In this document: positions 39,295-48,982 of the stretch, one piece after another | Position numbering within the stretch: the stretch's first letter is position 1 | Layout: the number at the start of each line of letters is the position of its first letter | Assembly (NCBI RefSeq): GCF_000768555.3 | Contig: NZ_KN293980.1 | Coordinates: 282,947-346,946, forward strand | Length of the DNA stretch: 64,000 nucleotides | From: Roseovarius mucosus DSM 17069 | Lineage (GTDB): Bacteria; Pseudomonadota; Alphaproteobacteria; Rhodobacterales; Rhodobacteraceae | Reading direction: 5' to 3' | Translations under genes and position numbers: made by a program | The notes under the pieces: generated by a model | Told to the model about the DNA's origin: nothing | Seen by the model: the letters and a program-made list of their open reading frames with translations, nothing else | Database searches by the model: none

Positions 39295-39366
39295 TGCGCG
39301 GAATCAAGGTGCCGCAGGCACCGCCGCGCGGTGCCCGACCGCCCCCCGGGCGGGCGCCTTTGCAAC
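39295..39366 (-). repeat. Dispersed palindromic repeat, copy A
   Basis: Read on the minus strand: CGTTGCAAAGGCGCCCGCCC ... GCGCGGCGGTGCCTGCGGCA, then CCTTGATTCCGCGC. The inner hairpin is GGTGCC-TGC-GGCACC. Related copies lie at 56308-56399 and 61094-61160. Confidence 0.75.
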
Positions 39367-39482
39367 GGCTCATCTCATTGAAAACGCGGAAGACTTGGCT
39401 GGCATAAATTGCCCACCACTTCTGTCGGAGCGCCCTCCCGCGGTCGGGCCCCGCGCGGCTCAGCGTGAGAGGCCATAGCCCC

Positions 39483-40385
39483 CTACCTAAGCGCCACCAC
39501 TGCAATCACCGAGAGGGTGATCAGCGCAATCCCCCACCCTTCGCGCCGGGTAATCCGCTCGCCAAAGAAGAGCACCGAGGCGAAGAGCGAAAAGATGACC
39601 TCGACCTGTCCGACCGCAAAGACCATCGCCGCGTTTTGAAGCGTGAAGGCGGTAAACCAGCACAGGCTGCCCGCCATGCCGGTCAAGCCCATCCAGACCG
39701 CCGTGCGCCGGGCCGCGATGACACGCCCGACCTGTCCGGGTTCGCGCCACATCAGCCAGAGCGTGAGCGCCACGGCCTGCATCACCGTCACCATCATCAG
39801 CGAGAGACCGGCGCGCAGGAGCGGGTCCGCGCTGGCAATCTCAAGTGTGGCGCCGCGATAGCCCACCGCCGAGACTGCAAAGAACGCGCCTGAGGCCAGC
39901 CCAAGCGCTGCGGCGCGATTGCCAAAGCGCCGCCACCAGCGGCCCTCGAATCCCGGCGTCTCTGACAGGATCAGCACCCCGATCAGCCCTAGTAGGATCG
40001 CGCCGAGGCCTAGCCATGTGATCCGGTCGCCCAGAATGACGAGGCCGACAAGGGCGGTCTGCACCACTTCGGTTTTCTTGAAGGTGATACCCACCGCGAA
40101 ATTACGCTCGGCAAAGAGCGCGACCACGCACCATGTCGCGAGAATCTGCGCGAGCCCGCCCGCCACGGCATAGGCCCAGAAGAGCGGGGTGTAGCCCGGC
40201 CAAGTGGCACCGGTTGCAGCCAGATAGCCCATCGAGAGCGCCACAACGAAGGGTGCGGAGTAGAAGAACCGCGCCAGCGTTGCACCACCGGCGCTGAGCG
40301 CGCCCATGCTGAGATGCTTTTGCAACATGAAGCGCAGCGTTTGAAACGCTGCCGCCGCGATGGAGAGAAAGATCCAAGGCTCCAT
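39483..40385 (-). CDS. EamA/DMT-family transporter
   Basis: A 300-residue, ten-helix drug/metabolite transporter-type protein with two EamA repeats. The second-repeat ends AAMVFAVGQVEVIFSLFAS and VLFFGERITRREGWGIALI are typical, as is the LGDRITWLGLGAILLGLIGV stretch of the first repeat. The substrate is unknown. ATG 40385 is chosen over a GTG three codons earlier. It lies just after the prs gene on the same strand (33-base gap). Confidence 0.87.
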   Translation of the reverse strand: MEPWIFLSIAAAAFQTLRFMLQKHLSMGALSAGGATLARFFYSAPFVVALSMGYLAATGATWPGYTPLFWAYAVAGGLAQILATWCVVALFAERNFAVGITFKKTEVVQTALVGLVILGDRITWLGLGAILLGLIGVLILSETPGFEGRWWRRFGNRAAALGLASGAFFAVSAVGYRGATLEIASADPLLRAGLSLMMVTVMQAVALTLWLMWREPGQVGRVIAARRTAVWMGLTGMAGSLCWFTAFTLQNAAMVFAVGQVEVIFSLFASVLFFGERITRREGWGIALITLSVIAVVALR

Positions 40386-40418
40386 GCCGGTCACGCGCCG
40401 CGCGTGGGCGCGGGGAGC

Positions 40419-41435
40419 TTAGCCGCCAAACTGACCTTCATAGACCGGCTCAAGCGTCGGCGTATCAAAGAGTGAGGACACGCTGGTGCCGTTCCAGATG
40501 TTGAGGATGGCCTGAGCAAAGACGGGCGCCGTCGGAATGATGCGGATGTTGGGCGTGGCTTTGACCGCCTCGGTGGGCAGTATCGTGTCGGTGATGACCA
40601 TGGATTTGAGGACTGATTTGGTGATCCGTTCGACCGCCGGGCCGGACATGACGCCGTGGGTGGTATAGGCATGCACCTCGCGCGCGCCATTTTCCAAGAG
40701 CACCTCGGCGGCCTTGCACATGGTGCCGGCGGTGTCGCACATGTCATCGACGATGATGCAGATCTTGTCGGTCACATCGCCGATCACGGTCATTTCCGCC
40801 ACTTCGCCCGCCTTTTCGCGGCGCTTGTCCACGATCGAGAGGGGGGCGGTGATGCGCTTGGCCAATTCCCGCGCCCGCGCCACACCGCCCACATCCGGCG
40901 AGACGATCATCACATCCTGCATCCGGCCCTTGAACTGGGTCATTATGTCCAGCGCAAAGATCGGCGAGGCATAGAGGTTATCCACGGGAATGTCGAAAAA
41001 CCCCTGAATCTGGGCGGCGTGCAGATCCATGGTAAGCACTCGTTCGATCCCCGCCTCGACGATCATATTTGCCACCAGCTTGGCCGAAATGGGCGTGCGT
41101 GCCTTGGAACGGCGATCCTGACGGGCATAGCCGAAATAGGGGATCACGGCGGTGATGCGCGCCGCAGACGACCGGCGCAGCGCATCGGCCATAATGAGCA
41201 GTTCCATCAGGTTGTCATTGGCCGGGTTCGACGTGGGCTGGATGATGAACATATCCTCGCCGCGCACATTCTCGTAGACCTCGACAAAGATTTCCTGATC
41301 GTTGAAGCGTTCGATCCGGGCGTCGACCAGACCGACATTGACGCCGCGATGCATCGACATCCGCCGGGCAATCGCCGTGGCAAGCGGCAGGTTGGCATTG
41401 CCCGAAATGAGCTTGGGTTGCGATGTGGCTGGCAT
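40419..41435 (-). CDS. prs: Ribose-phosphate pyrophosphokinase
   Basis: A 338-residue PRPP synthetase. Two PRTase-fold halves are visible: [60 protein letters not shown], the flexible-loop catalytic Lys/Arg in [13 protein letters not shown] and the PRPP loop [20 protein letters not shown]. It makes PRPP from ribose-5-phosphate and ATP for nucleotide, His and Trp synthesis. Start ATG 41435 matches the family N terminus ([13 protein letters not shown]). Confidence 0.96.
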   Translation of the reverse strand: MPATSQPKLISGNANLPLATAIARRMSMHRGVNVGLVDARIERFNDQEIFVEVYENVRGEDMFIIQPTSNPANDNLMELLIMADALRRSSAARITAVIPYFGYARQDRRSKARTPISAKLVANMIVEAGIERVLTMDLHAAQIQGFFDIPVDNLYASPIFALDIMTQFKGRMQDVMIVSPDVGGVARARELAKRITAPLSIVDKRREKAGEVAEMTVIGDVTDKICIIVDDMCDTAGTMCKAAEVLLENGAREVHAYTTHGVMSGPAVERITKSVLKSMVITDTILPTEAVKATPNIRIIPTAPVFAQAILNIWNGTSVSSLFDTPTLEPVYEGQFGG

Positions 41436-41537
41436 GATGGGGTCCCCGGCTGTGCAATATGACAGATTCGTGATGTTGACACCGCTTAGCATGTGGTCAT
41501 GCTCAGGCAAAGCGATGCAGCAAGGGAACGCGCCGAA

Positions 41538-42137
41538 ATGGCTCATATCGACTATTATTTTTCGACCCTCTCCCCCTACGCCTATCTGGCGGGCACGGGG
41601 CTTGAGGAGATTTCGGCACGGCATGGGGCCAGCATCACCTACAAACCGCTCGATATCATGGCGCTTTTTGCGCGTACGGGGGGCACGGCGCCTGCGGACC
41701 GGCATCCGGCGCGCACTGCCTATCGCGCTCAGGAATTGCCGCGTCAGGCCAAGCGGCGCGGCATGGCGCTGACGCTCAAGCCCGCCTTCTGGCCCACCAA
41801 TCCTGCGCCCTCGTCCTATGCCATTATCGCGGCGCAGGCCGCGGGGGGTGGTGATCTGGGAGGGCTGGTGCAGTCCATCCTGCGCGCCTGCTGGGCCGAA
41901 GAGCGCAACATCGCCGAGGATGAGGTGATCCGCGATTGCCTGACACGCGCCGGGTTCGATCCCGCCCTGGCCGACAAGGGTCTTTTGAGCGGCGCGGAAA
42001 CCTATGCCGCCAATCTCGAAGAGGCGGTCGCGGCGGGCGTCTTTGGCTCGCCCTTCTATGTGGTGGACAGCGGTCAGAACTTCTGGGGTCAGGACCGGCT
42101 TGAGGATCTCGACCTGCATCTGGCGGGCAAGCTCTGA
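41538..42137 (+). CDS. 2-hydroxychromene-2-carboxylate isomerase / DsbA-family protein
   Basis: A 199-residue thioredoxin-fold kappa-class GST-like protein. The active-site Ser lies in [13 protein letters not shown] in place of the DsbA CxxC, and [20 protein letters not shown] near the C terminus carries the cis-Pro and the conserved WGQDR. It resembles the isomerase of naphthalene degradation, but no aromatic pathway genes are nearby, so the substrate is open. Divergent from prs. Confidence 0.87.
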   Translation: MAHIDYYFSTLSPYAYLAGTGLEEISARHGASITYKPLDIMALFARTGGTAPADRHPARTAYRAQELPRQAKRRGMALTLKPAFWPTNPAPSSYAIIAAQAAGGGDLGGLVQSILRACWAEERNIAEDEVIRDCLTRAGFDPALADKGLLSGAETYAANLEEAVAAGVFGSPFYVVDSGQNFWGQDRLEDLDLHLAGKL

Positions 42138-42141
42138 TCCC

Positions 42142-42954
42142 ATGCCGGCGGGGCTGAGGGGCGGGTTTCCGACCCATTGGACAGAGTTGGGCAGCGGGTC
42201 GCGCCGCGCCTTGGCGATCCACTGCTCACTGTCGCATGGTGGCAGCTGGGGGCCTTTGGCGCGCGAATTGAGCGGCGCGCTGCGGCTGACGGCGTTCGAT
42301 CTGCCGGGGCATGGGCAGAGCGGGGCATGGGCGGGCACGGGCGAGATTCAGGCGGTCAGCACCGCGATGGCGGCGGATTTTCTCGACAGGCCCACGGATG
42401 TGATCGGTCATTCCTTTGGCGCGACGGTGGCGTTGCGGCTGGCGGTGGAGCGCCCCGATCTGGTGCGCTCGCTGATTCTCTACGAGCCGGTGTTCTTTGC
42501 CGTGGCCTTGCATGATCAACCGGCATTGCGCACAGGTCACGAGGCCGAGATGGCCGACTATGCGGCAGGCATGGCGACGGGGGATTTTCTGCGGGCGGCC
42601 GAAGGGTTTACCCGCGTTTGGGGCGACCGGCGCGGCTGGACGGCGTTGCCTGAAGGGGCGCGGATGGCAATGGCGGCGCAGATGCCGTTGATCGAGGCCG
42701 CGACCGATGCGCTCTACGGGGATTCCGGCGGGATGCTGTCGAGCGGTGCTTTGGAGAGGATCGGCGTGCCGGTTCTGCTTATGGAGGGTAGCGCCTCGCC
42801 GGCGATCATTTCCGCGATCAACGCGGGTCTGGCGGCGCGCATACCCGAGGTGCTGCGCGTGGTGGTGCAGGGCGCGGGGCATATGGGGCCGATCAGCCAT
42901 GCGCGGGTGGTCGCGGAAGAGATTCGGGGATTTCTTGGTGGGATGAAGGGTTAA
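42142..42954 (+). CDS. Alpha/beta hydrolase
   Basis: A 270-residue alpha/beta-hydrolase: HGGSWGPLA oxyanion region, nucleophile elbow GHSFGA (Ser about 93), and catalytic His in [11 protein letters not shown] near the C terminus. [13 protein letters not shown] is the usual early strand. Substrate unknown. It begins four bases after the isomerase stop, so the two genes are probably one transcription unit. Confidence 0.85.
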   Translation: MPAGLRGGFPTHWTELGSGSRRALAIHCSLSHGGSWGPLARELSGALRLTAFDLPGHGQSGAWAGTGEIQAVSTAMAADFLDRPTDVIGHSFGATVALRLAVERPDLVRSLILYEPVFFAVALHDQPALRTGHEAEMADYAAGMATGDFLRAAEGFTRVWGDRRGWTALPEGARMAMAAQMPLIEAATDALYGDSGGMLSSGALERIGVPVLLMEGSASPAIISAINAGLAARIPEVLRVVVQGAGHMGPISHARVVAEEIRGFLGGMKG

Positions 42955-43006
42955 AACCGGGTTTTAAATCGCGCGGCGACGCTCCGCGCCCTGTGCCGCG
43001 CTGTGG

Positions 43007-45880
43007 CTACATCAAATCACTGAGCGCCACAGCCTGACCCGGCGCATCGGCGAATTCGACCGCTTCGACATCGACCAGCACGACCGCGCCTTGCGGTCCC
43101 TCAAGGATCACCCGCGCGCCGTCGCGCCCGATTCCGTATGCGTCCCGCCCCCCCGGCAGAATGGCCAGATCGCGGCCCGCGCCGCCGTGTATGCGGTCAG
43201 CGCCACCGCGGCCCACGAGCGTATCATCGCCCGCACCGCCCAGCAGGATATCGGCCTTGGCCGTGCCCTCAAGGCGTGCGCCCTGCGGTCCGGCGCTGCG
43301 CGTCACGCCGTGCAGGAACGCATCCGTTGGCCGCCCGGTATCCCACTGGGGCGCCAGCGCATTGGCGCGCATCAGCGCGGCCCAGCGGGGGGTCGTGTCG
43401 TCGAGATGCCTGAGCGCGCCCCAACTGCCCCATTTTGACGGGGCCGCCACATCAACGAACGCGTTGAAGAGCGTGCCGCCTGCCACTGTCCACCCCTCCA
43501 GCAATTCGTCATAGAGCGCGCCCATCTGCGGGCTGTAATTGAATCCGACAAAGAACTCTGTCAGCGTGTCATTCTCGACCGCAGCGCCCTGGCCCACCAC
43601 ATGCGTGCCGCCCTCATACATCACCAGCCGCAGGTCGTGCCGGTCCGCCACCCCGGCGTGATAGGGCAGGGTGTCGCGCAGCAACTCGCCCAAGGAGCCC
43701 TGTCGCAGCGCCTCGGCGGCCAGATCATAGGCCAGATCATAGCGATGCGTGGCAAGATATGTTTCAGGGTCCGCGCCGGTTTCGGCCGCCTTGGCGCGGG
43801 CGATGGCTGCGCTCGTGGCGATCCAGCCCAAGACGGTGTCTTGCTGATCCTCGCCGCCCAACTCATAGCCGAAATAGCCGGTGACGGCATAGGCATCAAA
43901 GCGATCGACCGGAGGCGCGGTCAGTTGCCCGTGCTCAAGCGCCAGAGGGGCCATCAACAGCGGCTCTTCCAGCCCCGGCCAGCCGGTATGGGTGCCGACC
44001 ACGATCTGCAAGCGGTTCTCTTGCCCCGCGAATTCCGCGCGCCAGATGTCGGCCATTTGCGCCGCGCGCAGGCCCGCGAACTGCATCCAGGCGTCGTCGC
44101 CCGCGTCATCGCCCCAGAGGGCCAGCGCCTGATCTCGGACCCAAGCGGTCTGGGGAAACATGAAATTCCATACCTCGTTGGAATATTCCACATGCGCGTG
44201 CAGTTCGGGGGCCAGATGGTCGCGCAAATAGGCGGCAAAGCCTTGGATATAGCCGTCATCGGCCATATGCGGCATGTTCACCCATGGGTCGGCCCCGATT
44301 TGATTGGCGAGGGCAACCATCACCTCGACCGGCACGCCGCGCCAGACATAAGTGGCATCCTGCGGCAGGGGGCGATCCTGCCAAGTGATCTGAGGCGCGC
44401 CATTGGTGAACATCCAGTCCATGAAGCGGATTACGCGCAGGTCTGCGACTTTGTCGATCCAGAGCGGGTTGAAGATCACGCCAAGCTCATGCAGCGCCAA
44501 TTGATCCTCGCGCACGACCGTAATGTTGCGAAGTGGATCGGCGGGATCGGTTTCCAAGAGGCTGAGCGCCACCGGGCCATCGCCCGGCGTCACATCGAAG
44601 CGCACCTCGCGCTTGCCATAGTCATAGCGCACGTTATCGGCCCGTCCCACCACCCGGATCACGCCGGTGCCGGTGTAGCGCAGCACATAGCGGCCCCTCA
44701 GATGGGTGGCCCCCTCGGGCTGGTCGGTGAGAATGAACGCCTCGAGCGCCTTGGCCCCGTCGGGCAGCGCGAGCGGCCAGCCGTATTCGTCGAGATAGCC
44801 GCCCGCCAGAAGCGCCTCGGTCGAAAACGCGCCCCATTGATCGGAGGTGTGACCGACCCAGGGCCGCGCGGTCTTCATCAAATCGACGAAAGGGTGCTGG
44901 CTCGACCAGTCCGCGATGCCGTTCAGCCCCATGCCGAGGCTGGGGTTTGGCAGACCGACGCCGGGGGCGATGTCTGCCTTGGCCTCTTGCGCCGTGGCCG
45001 CCGCCGCTGCGGTATCGCGCAGGCCGAGAGCTTGGGCGATTTCCTCGGTGAGGCGGACGTACTTCTCTCGCAGGGCTGGATGCAGGCTCTCGGGCAGGTC
45101 AAACGCCGACGGCGCGGCGGTCTCGTAGAGCGCGGTATAGGTGACGAGAGCGGCCAGAAAATATTGCGTGGCGGTGCCGTGCGGCGCCTCGTCGGAATAG
45201 AGCGCCTCGACGGGGATATCCTCCAAGAGGCCGGTTTGCAGGCCTGAGAGCACGGAGGACACCGGCAAAAGCGTGATCTGGACATCCGGCCGCGCTGCCT
45301 GCAACGCCGATACATAGGCGCGGAACCAGTCGTGATAATCGCTGAGGGCATAGCCATGCCAGCGCCGCAGGTTGCGGTTCGAGGGGGGAAAGCCCCGGCT
45401 AAAGCCGCCCATGTCGGGCCAGCCTTCGTAGATCACGATACGCGCGCCAGGCCAGTCCGTCATCGCGCCGTCGATCACGTCGAGTGTCATCGACACCGGG
45501 CTGGCATTGGTGGGATTATCGCCTTCAAAGGCCGCATCAGGCGCTTGATACTGAATGAAATTCGCGGGCGTGATGAGGACGGTATCGGCGGCGCCGCGTC
45601 GCGCAGTCACGCCCTCGAAGGACCAGTTGGGGGCCACACCCTGCGCCGCGAAATCCCGCAAGAACCCCCATTGACCCGAGAGCGCCAGATCCCGCCCGCC
45701 CGCCCGCGCCAGCCGCGCCAGCCAATAGGGCACATTGGTGGCCGGATCGTCGCTGAGGTGATGCACCAGCGAATTGCCGAAAACATGCGCTGAGAGCGCC
45801 GCGCGCTCGGCCTGGGCCGGGCCAGTGCCCTGAGCGCCCATGATGAAAAGCGCCCCGATGAGGCCAATCAGATGTCGCAC
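43007..45880 (-). CDS. Secreted SGNH-like / glycoside-hydrolase-like / RTX calcium-binding protein
   Basis: A 957-residue protein from GTG 45880 with a signal peptide (LIGLIGALFIMGAQGTGPAQ, cleavage AQA). Three parts follow. About residues 28-300 look SGNH/GDSL-like (VFGNSLVHHLSDD with candidate nucleophile Ser; a late SDEAPHGT that could give Asp/His). About 330-860 look like a clan-A glycosidase barrel (HVEYSNEVWNFMF, acid/base-type NE near 565; LVMYEGGTHVVGQ, nucleophile-type Glu near 755). About 880-920 carry two RTX nonapeptides (LGGAGDDTLVGRGGADRIHG). Enzyme activity and substrate are inferences. A GTG start was chosen because it precedes the signal peptide; no ribosome binding site stands out. 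Confidence 0.75.
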   Translation of the reverse strand: MRHLIGLIGALFIMGAQGTGPAQAERAALSAHVFGNSLVHHLSDDPATNVPYWLARLARAGGRDLALSGQWGFLRDFAAQGVAPNWSFEGVTARRGAADTVLITPANFIQYQAPDAAFEGDNPTNASPVSMTLDVIDGAMTDWPGARIVIYEGWPDMGGFSRGFPPSNRNLRRWHGYALSDYHDWFRAYVSALQAARPDVQITLLPVSSVLSGLQTGLLEDIPVEALYSDEAPHGTATQYFLAALVTYTALYETAAPSAFDLPESLHPALREKYVRLTEEIAQALGLRDTAAAAATAQEAKADIAPGVGLPNPSLGMGLNGIADWSSQHPFVDLMKTARPWVGHTSDQWGAFSTEALLAGGYLDEYGWPLALPDGAKALEAFILTDQPEGATHLRGRYVLRYTGTGVIRVVGRADNVRYDYGKREVRFDVTPGDGPVALSLLETDPADPLRNITVVREDQLALHELGVIFNPLWIDKVADLRVIRFMDWMFTNGAPQITWQDRPLPQDATYVWRGVPVEVMVALANQIGADPWVNMPHMADDGYIQGFAAYLRDHLAPELHAHVEYSNEVWNFMFPQTAWVRDQALALWGDDAGDDAWMQFAGLRAAQMADIWRAEFAGQENRLQIVVGTHTGWPGLEEPLLMAPLALEHGQLTAPPVDRFDAYAVTGYFGYELGGEDQQDTVLGWIATSAAIARAKAAETGADPETYLATHRYDLAYDLAAEALRQGSLGELLRDTLPYHAGVADRHDLRLVMYEGGTHVVGQGAAVENDTLTEFFVGFNYSPQMGALYDELLEGWTVAGGTLFNAFVDVAAPSKWGSWGALRHLDDTTPRWAALMRANALAPQWDTGRPTDAFLHGVTRSAGPQGARLEGTAKADILLGGAGDDTLVGRGGADRIHGGAGRDLAILPGGRDAYGIGRDGARVILEGPQGAVVLVDVEAVEFADAPGQAVALSDLM

Positions 45881-45962
45881 GGTTCGTTCCCCCTGTCTTT
45901 GCCCCAATATAGAGGCGGGGCGCGCATCTTGCCACTCTCTGCGGTGGCATGGGGGAGGGGCG

Positions 45963-45991
45963 GGGTTTTGAGTATTTTTGCCAAGAAGAAG
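45963..45991 (+). repeat. Diverged GAGTATTTTTG intergenic repeat
   Basis: GGGTTTTGAGTATTTTTGCC followed by AAGAAGAAGG resembles the GAGGTATTTTGGGCCAGATGAA core at 1601, 30447 and 30581. It is common as a variant in this family of repeats. It lies between divergent genes. Confidence 0.5.
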
Positions 45992-46046
45992 GCAAGGTTC
46001 GGCACTTCCCGCTTTGACTGCGAAACGGGATCGGGCAAAAGAGGGC

Positions 46047-46547
46047 ATGACGCCCGATGATCTGGTTCTCACCCCTCTTGGCCTGCGGTTTCGCGGGCGG
46101 CGCTATCCCTGCACCTTGGGGCGTGGCGGGGTGTCGGCGCGCAAGCGAGAGGGGGATGGGGCAACGCCGCAGGGCGAACATCGCATCGTGGGCCTCTTGT
46201 ATCGTCCGGACCGCATGGCGCGGCCCACCGATTGGGCGGTGCCGATCCGGCCCGGTGATCTGTGGTCGGATGACGCGGGCGATGAGGATTACAATCTCAT
46301 GGTGCGCGCGCCCTATCCGCATAGCCATGAGGTGCTGCGCCGCGCCGATCCGCTCTATGATCTGGTGTTGATCACCGATTGGAACTGGCCGCAGGCGGTG
46401 CGGGGGCGCGGATCGTGCATCTTTGTCCACCGCTGGCGGCGGCCCGGCTATCCCACGGCGGGCTGTATCGGGCTGCGCCCCGACCATCTGCTGCATATCG
46501 CGCGCCAGATTACCTATGGCGCGCGGTTGATCGTGCCGCCGCGCTGA
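46047..46547 (+). CDS. L,D-transpeptidase family protein
   Basis: A 166-residue YkuD-fold protein with no signal peptide seen: CTLGRGGVSARKREGDGATP at the start and the catalytic block SCIFVHRWRRPGYPTAGCIG. The block holds the His (FVH) and nucleophile Cys (TAGCIGL) of the family. It would form L,D cross-links or attach proteins in peptidoglycan; the short Rhodobacteraceae versions are uncharacterised. The ATG at 46047 directly begins the domain. Confidence 0.87.
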   Translation: MTPDDLVLTPLGLRFRGRRYPCTLGRGGVSARKREGDGATPQGEHRIVGLLYRPDRMARPTDWAVPIRPGDLWSDDAGDEDYNLMVRAPYPHSHEVLRRADPLYDLVLITDWNWPQAVRGRGSCIFVHRWRRPGYPTAGCIGLRPDHLLHIARQITYGARLIVPPR

Positions 46548-46550
46548 GGC

Positions 46551-46940
46551 TTATTCGGGATATTTTCGCGTTGCGGTGGCGCGGGCCAGAACCTTTCTGT
46601 CGGCGCGGGCCGTGGCGGTCCAGACATAGGTGTGCACACCGCCCGGCGGACAGGGGCTTTTGTATTTGAAGGCTCCGAAAGGTAATTTTCCGTCACTCCC
46701 GACCTTCAGGCGACCACCGCCGTGGCTATAATTGGGCGCATCGCGATCCTTGAGGGTGAATTCGATCGAGGTGGTGCCAGCGGGAACGCCGCGTAGAACA
46801 AAGGCGGGGCTGCCGACGGTATTGGGATTGCCTGTGCGGCAGGATGGAATGTCGCCCCACTCAAACGAGATGGTAAATTCTGCGGCGGCCGTGGTTGCGG
46901 ACAGGGCAAGCGCGGCAAGGGACAGGGAGAAAAGGCGCAT
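46551..46940 (-). CDS. YbhB/YbcL (PEBP/RKIP)-like exported protein
   Basis: A 129-residue protein with a signal peptide (MRLFSLSLAALALSATTAAA, cleavage AAA-EF). The mature part contains EFTISFEWGDIPSCRTGNPN, FVLRGVPAGTTSIEFTLKDR, DAPNYSHGGG and PCPPGGVHTYVWTATA. The D-AP-x-H and PCPP-x-G-H-x-Y combination is typical of the PEBP fold's ligand pocket. Ligand and role unknown. It is convergent with the L,D-transpeptidase gene, three bases apart. Confidence 0.8.
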   Translation of the reverse strand: MRLFSLSLAALALSATTAAAEFTISFEWGDIPSCRTGNPNTVGSPAFVLRGVPAGTTSIEFTLKDRDAPNYSHGGGRLKVGSDGKLPFGAFKYKSPCPPGGVHTYVWTATARADRKVLARATATRKYPE

Positions 46941-47018
46941 GAATTTCACTCCGGATGGATGACTGTCTGAAATGCTAGACGAACTCACCCAATCTGGCAA
47001 ATTTCCAATGTCGTTGCC

Positions 47019-47672
47019 TCAGCCGTAATCGCGTTCGCCAAAAATGGCAGAGCCCACGCGGATATGCGTGGCACCTTGGGCAATCGCGCGCTCAAAATCG
47101 CCACTCATGCCCATCGAGAGGCCCGAGAGGCCGTTGCGTGCCGCCATTTTGGCCAGAAGCGCGAAATGCAAGGAGGGTTCCTCTTCGACCGGGGGGATGC
47201 ACATCAGCCCCTTGACCGGCAGATCGAGCGCGCGGCAATCCGCCACGAAGCCATCCACATCGCCGGGCAAAACGCCCGCCTTTTGCGGTTCTTCGCCGGT
47301 ATTGACCTGCACGAAGAGGTCCGGACAGTGCCCCATTTCCTGTGCCAGTCGTGCGATGGCCTGAGCGATCTTGGGGCGGTCGACGGAATGGATGGCCTGA
47401 AACATCTCCATTGCCTGCCGGGCCTTGTTGCTCTGCAGGGGGCCGATGAGGTGCAGGATGATGCCGGAATAGCGCTCTTGAAAGGCGGGCCAGCGGCCGG
47501 CCGCCTCTTGCACGCGGTTCTCGCCAAAGACCCGATGCCCTTGGTCAAGAACGGCGGCGACGCGATCCTCGGGTTGCACCTTGGAGACAGCGATCAATTC
47601 CACATCCCCTAGCGCGCGCCCTGCTGCGGCGCAGGCCTTGTCCATCCGTGCCCTGATTTCGCTCAGACCCAT
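47019..47672 (-). CDS. YggS-family pyridoxal phosphate homeostasis protein
   Basis: A 217-residue single-domain PLP protein (fold type III barrel): VELIAVSKVQPEDRVAAVLD with the Schiff-base Lys (about 30), FGENRVQEAAGRW, LHLIGPLQSNKARQAMEMF, VQVNTGEEPQKAGVLP and LSMGMSGDFERAIAQGATHI followed by RVGSAIFGER. YggS/PLPBP proteins buffer free PLP and affect amino-acid homeostasis. Confidence 0.93.
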   Translation of the reverse strand: MGLSEIRARMDKACAAAGRALGDVELIAVSKVQPEDRVAAVLDQGHRVFGENRVQEAAGRWPAFQERYSGIILHLIGPLQSNKARQAMEMFQAIHSVDRPKIAQAIARLAQEMGHCPDLFVQVNTGEEPQKAGVLPGDVDGFVADCRALDLPVKGLMCIPPVEEEPSLHFALLAKMAARNGLSGLSMGMSGDFERAIAQGATHIRVGSAIFGERDYG

Positions 47673-47809
47673 GACCGTCCTCTTTCATTGCCTTGGCTCT
47701 TGCATGCCACAGGGGCCGCCCCCGGCACAAGTGCGCGACAGGCTGTCAAACGGCTTGCCCCTTGGCCCCGCCTTGGATAGTAGAGATGGAAACAATCCCG
47801 GACGGTGCC

Positions 47810-48289
47810 ATGACCCTTTCGCGTTTCAAGATCTTCGGCCTGACGGCGGCCTGTCTCGTGCTTCTGAGCGGGTGCGGCGGGTTCAAGAACGCCACGCTCG
47901 ATGACGAGGCGATGCGCGTCAAGGGCGGGCGCGAGCGGCAGGTTGCCGCCGACGATGGCTCTTTGCTCGATGCGTTTCGGGGGGCCAAGGACACGGTCAA
48001 GGTCAATCGCTTTCTCTGGACGGCGTCGCTTCAGGTGCTGGATTTCCTGCCGATCGAGGCGGCAGATCCCTTTACCGGCGTGATTTCCACTGGATATGGC
48101 ACGCCGCCGGGGGGTGGTCAGGCGTATCGCGCCACGATTCTGATCAGCGATCCGGCGCTGGATGCGCGGGCCCTCAATGTCGCGTTGCAGACCCGGGGTG
48201 GCCCGGTCGATGCCGCCACCGAGCGCGCCGTCGAGGATGCGATCCTCAACCGCGCGCGGCAATTGCGGATCAACGCGGCGAAGTTCTGA
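47810..48289 (+). CDS. DUF3576-family lipoprotein
   Basis: A 159-residue protein with lipobox VLLSGCGGF (Cys about 21) after FKIFGLTAACL, then DAFRGAKDTVKVNRFLWTAS, LDFLPIEAADPFTGVISTGY and YRATILISDPALDARALNVA. This matches the DUF3576 family found widely in alphaproteobacteria; function unknown, presumably outer-membrane attached. The start at 47810 is favoured by the compact signal; 47786 (METIPDG) is possible. The 3' end overlaps the convergent CDF gene by 20 bases. Confidence 0.85.
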   Translation: MTLSRFKIFGLTAACLVLLSGCGGFKNATLDDEAMRVKGGRERQVAADDGSLLDAFRGAKDTVKVNRFLWTASLQVLDFLPIEAADPFTGVISTGYGTPPGGGQAYRATILISDPALDARALNVALQTRGGPVDAATERAVEDAILNRARQLRINAAKF

Positions 48290-48908
48290 GGCTCGCGTCA
48301 GGCTGACGGCGCTCTTGCAGCGCCTGTCGGATGATCTGTTGCGATGAATTGACAAATAGTGCGGCCATGAGGCCGGCCACGATCAAGTCGGGCAAGCCAG
48401 TGTCCGTGCCCCAAACCGCGAGCGCGGCGAGCATCACCGCAACATTGCCGATGGCATCGTTGCGCGAGCAGAGCCAGACCGAGCGGACATTGGCATCGCC
48501 GTCCTTGTAACCCATGAGCAAAAGCACGCTGGCCACATTGGCGCCCAGCGCCAGAACGCCGATGGCCCCCATGATCCCGGCCTCGGGCACGCCCAGATAG
48601 AACAGCCGGTAGACCGTGCTGCCCAGCACCCATAGCCCCATCGCCATGAGGCTGAGACCCTTGAGCAGCGCCGCCGTGGCGCGCACGAGGAGGGTTGCAC
48701 CGATCACGGCAAGCGAGAGCCCATAGGTCAGCGCATCGCCGAGAAAATCCAAGGCGTCGGCCTTGAGCGCCTGCGATTGCGCGGTCTGGCCTGCGATCAT
48801 TTCCACCGCGAACATGGCCGCATTGATGGCGATCACCATCCAGAGCCGCCGTTTGTAGGCGGATGAAAGCCCATCGAACCGGGCCTCATGGCCACAACAT
48901 CCCGCCAT
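48270..48908 (-). CDS. Cation diffusion facilitator-like metal transporter
   Basis: A 212-residue protein with about six transmembrane helices. Candidate metal ligands are in TM2 (ALKADALDFLGDALTYGLSL, two Asp) and TM5 (CSRNDAIGNVAVMLAALAV, Asp), a variation on the HxxxD pairs of CzcD/ZitB. The N terminus MAGCCGHEARFDG carries a Cys-Cys-His cluster. There is no long cytoplasmic C-terminal domain. It is divergent from a MerR regulator with metal-type cysteines, so export of zinc, cadmium, lead or similar is likely (inference). Confidence 0.83.
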   Translation of the reverse strand: MAGCCGHEARFDGLSSAYKRRLWMVIAINAAMFAVEMIAGQTAQSQALKADALDFLGDALTYGLSLAVIGATLLVRATAALLKGLSLMAMGLWVLGSTVYRLFYLGVPEAGIMGAIGVLALGANVASVLLLMGYKDGDANVRSVWLCSRNDAIGNVAVMLAALAVWGTDTGLPDLIVAGLMAALFVNSSQQIIRQALQERRQPDASLRTSPR

Positions 48909-48949
48909 GCCGCACCTCCTTTGCATTTGCGTCAGGGGCAATGTAATCT

Positions 48950-48964
48950 CTCTAGTCACTAGAG
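48950..48964. promoter_or_regulatory. MerR-type operator palindrome
   Basis: A perfect palindrome CTCTAG-TCA-CTAGAG between the divergent CDF exporter and merR genes, 19 bases before the regulator start. Such dyads lie in the long spacer of MerR-controlled promoters. Confidence 0.7.
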
Positions 48965-48982
48965 GTTCAAGAGGGTTTTGCG

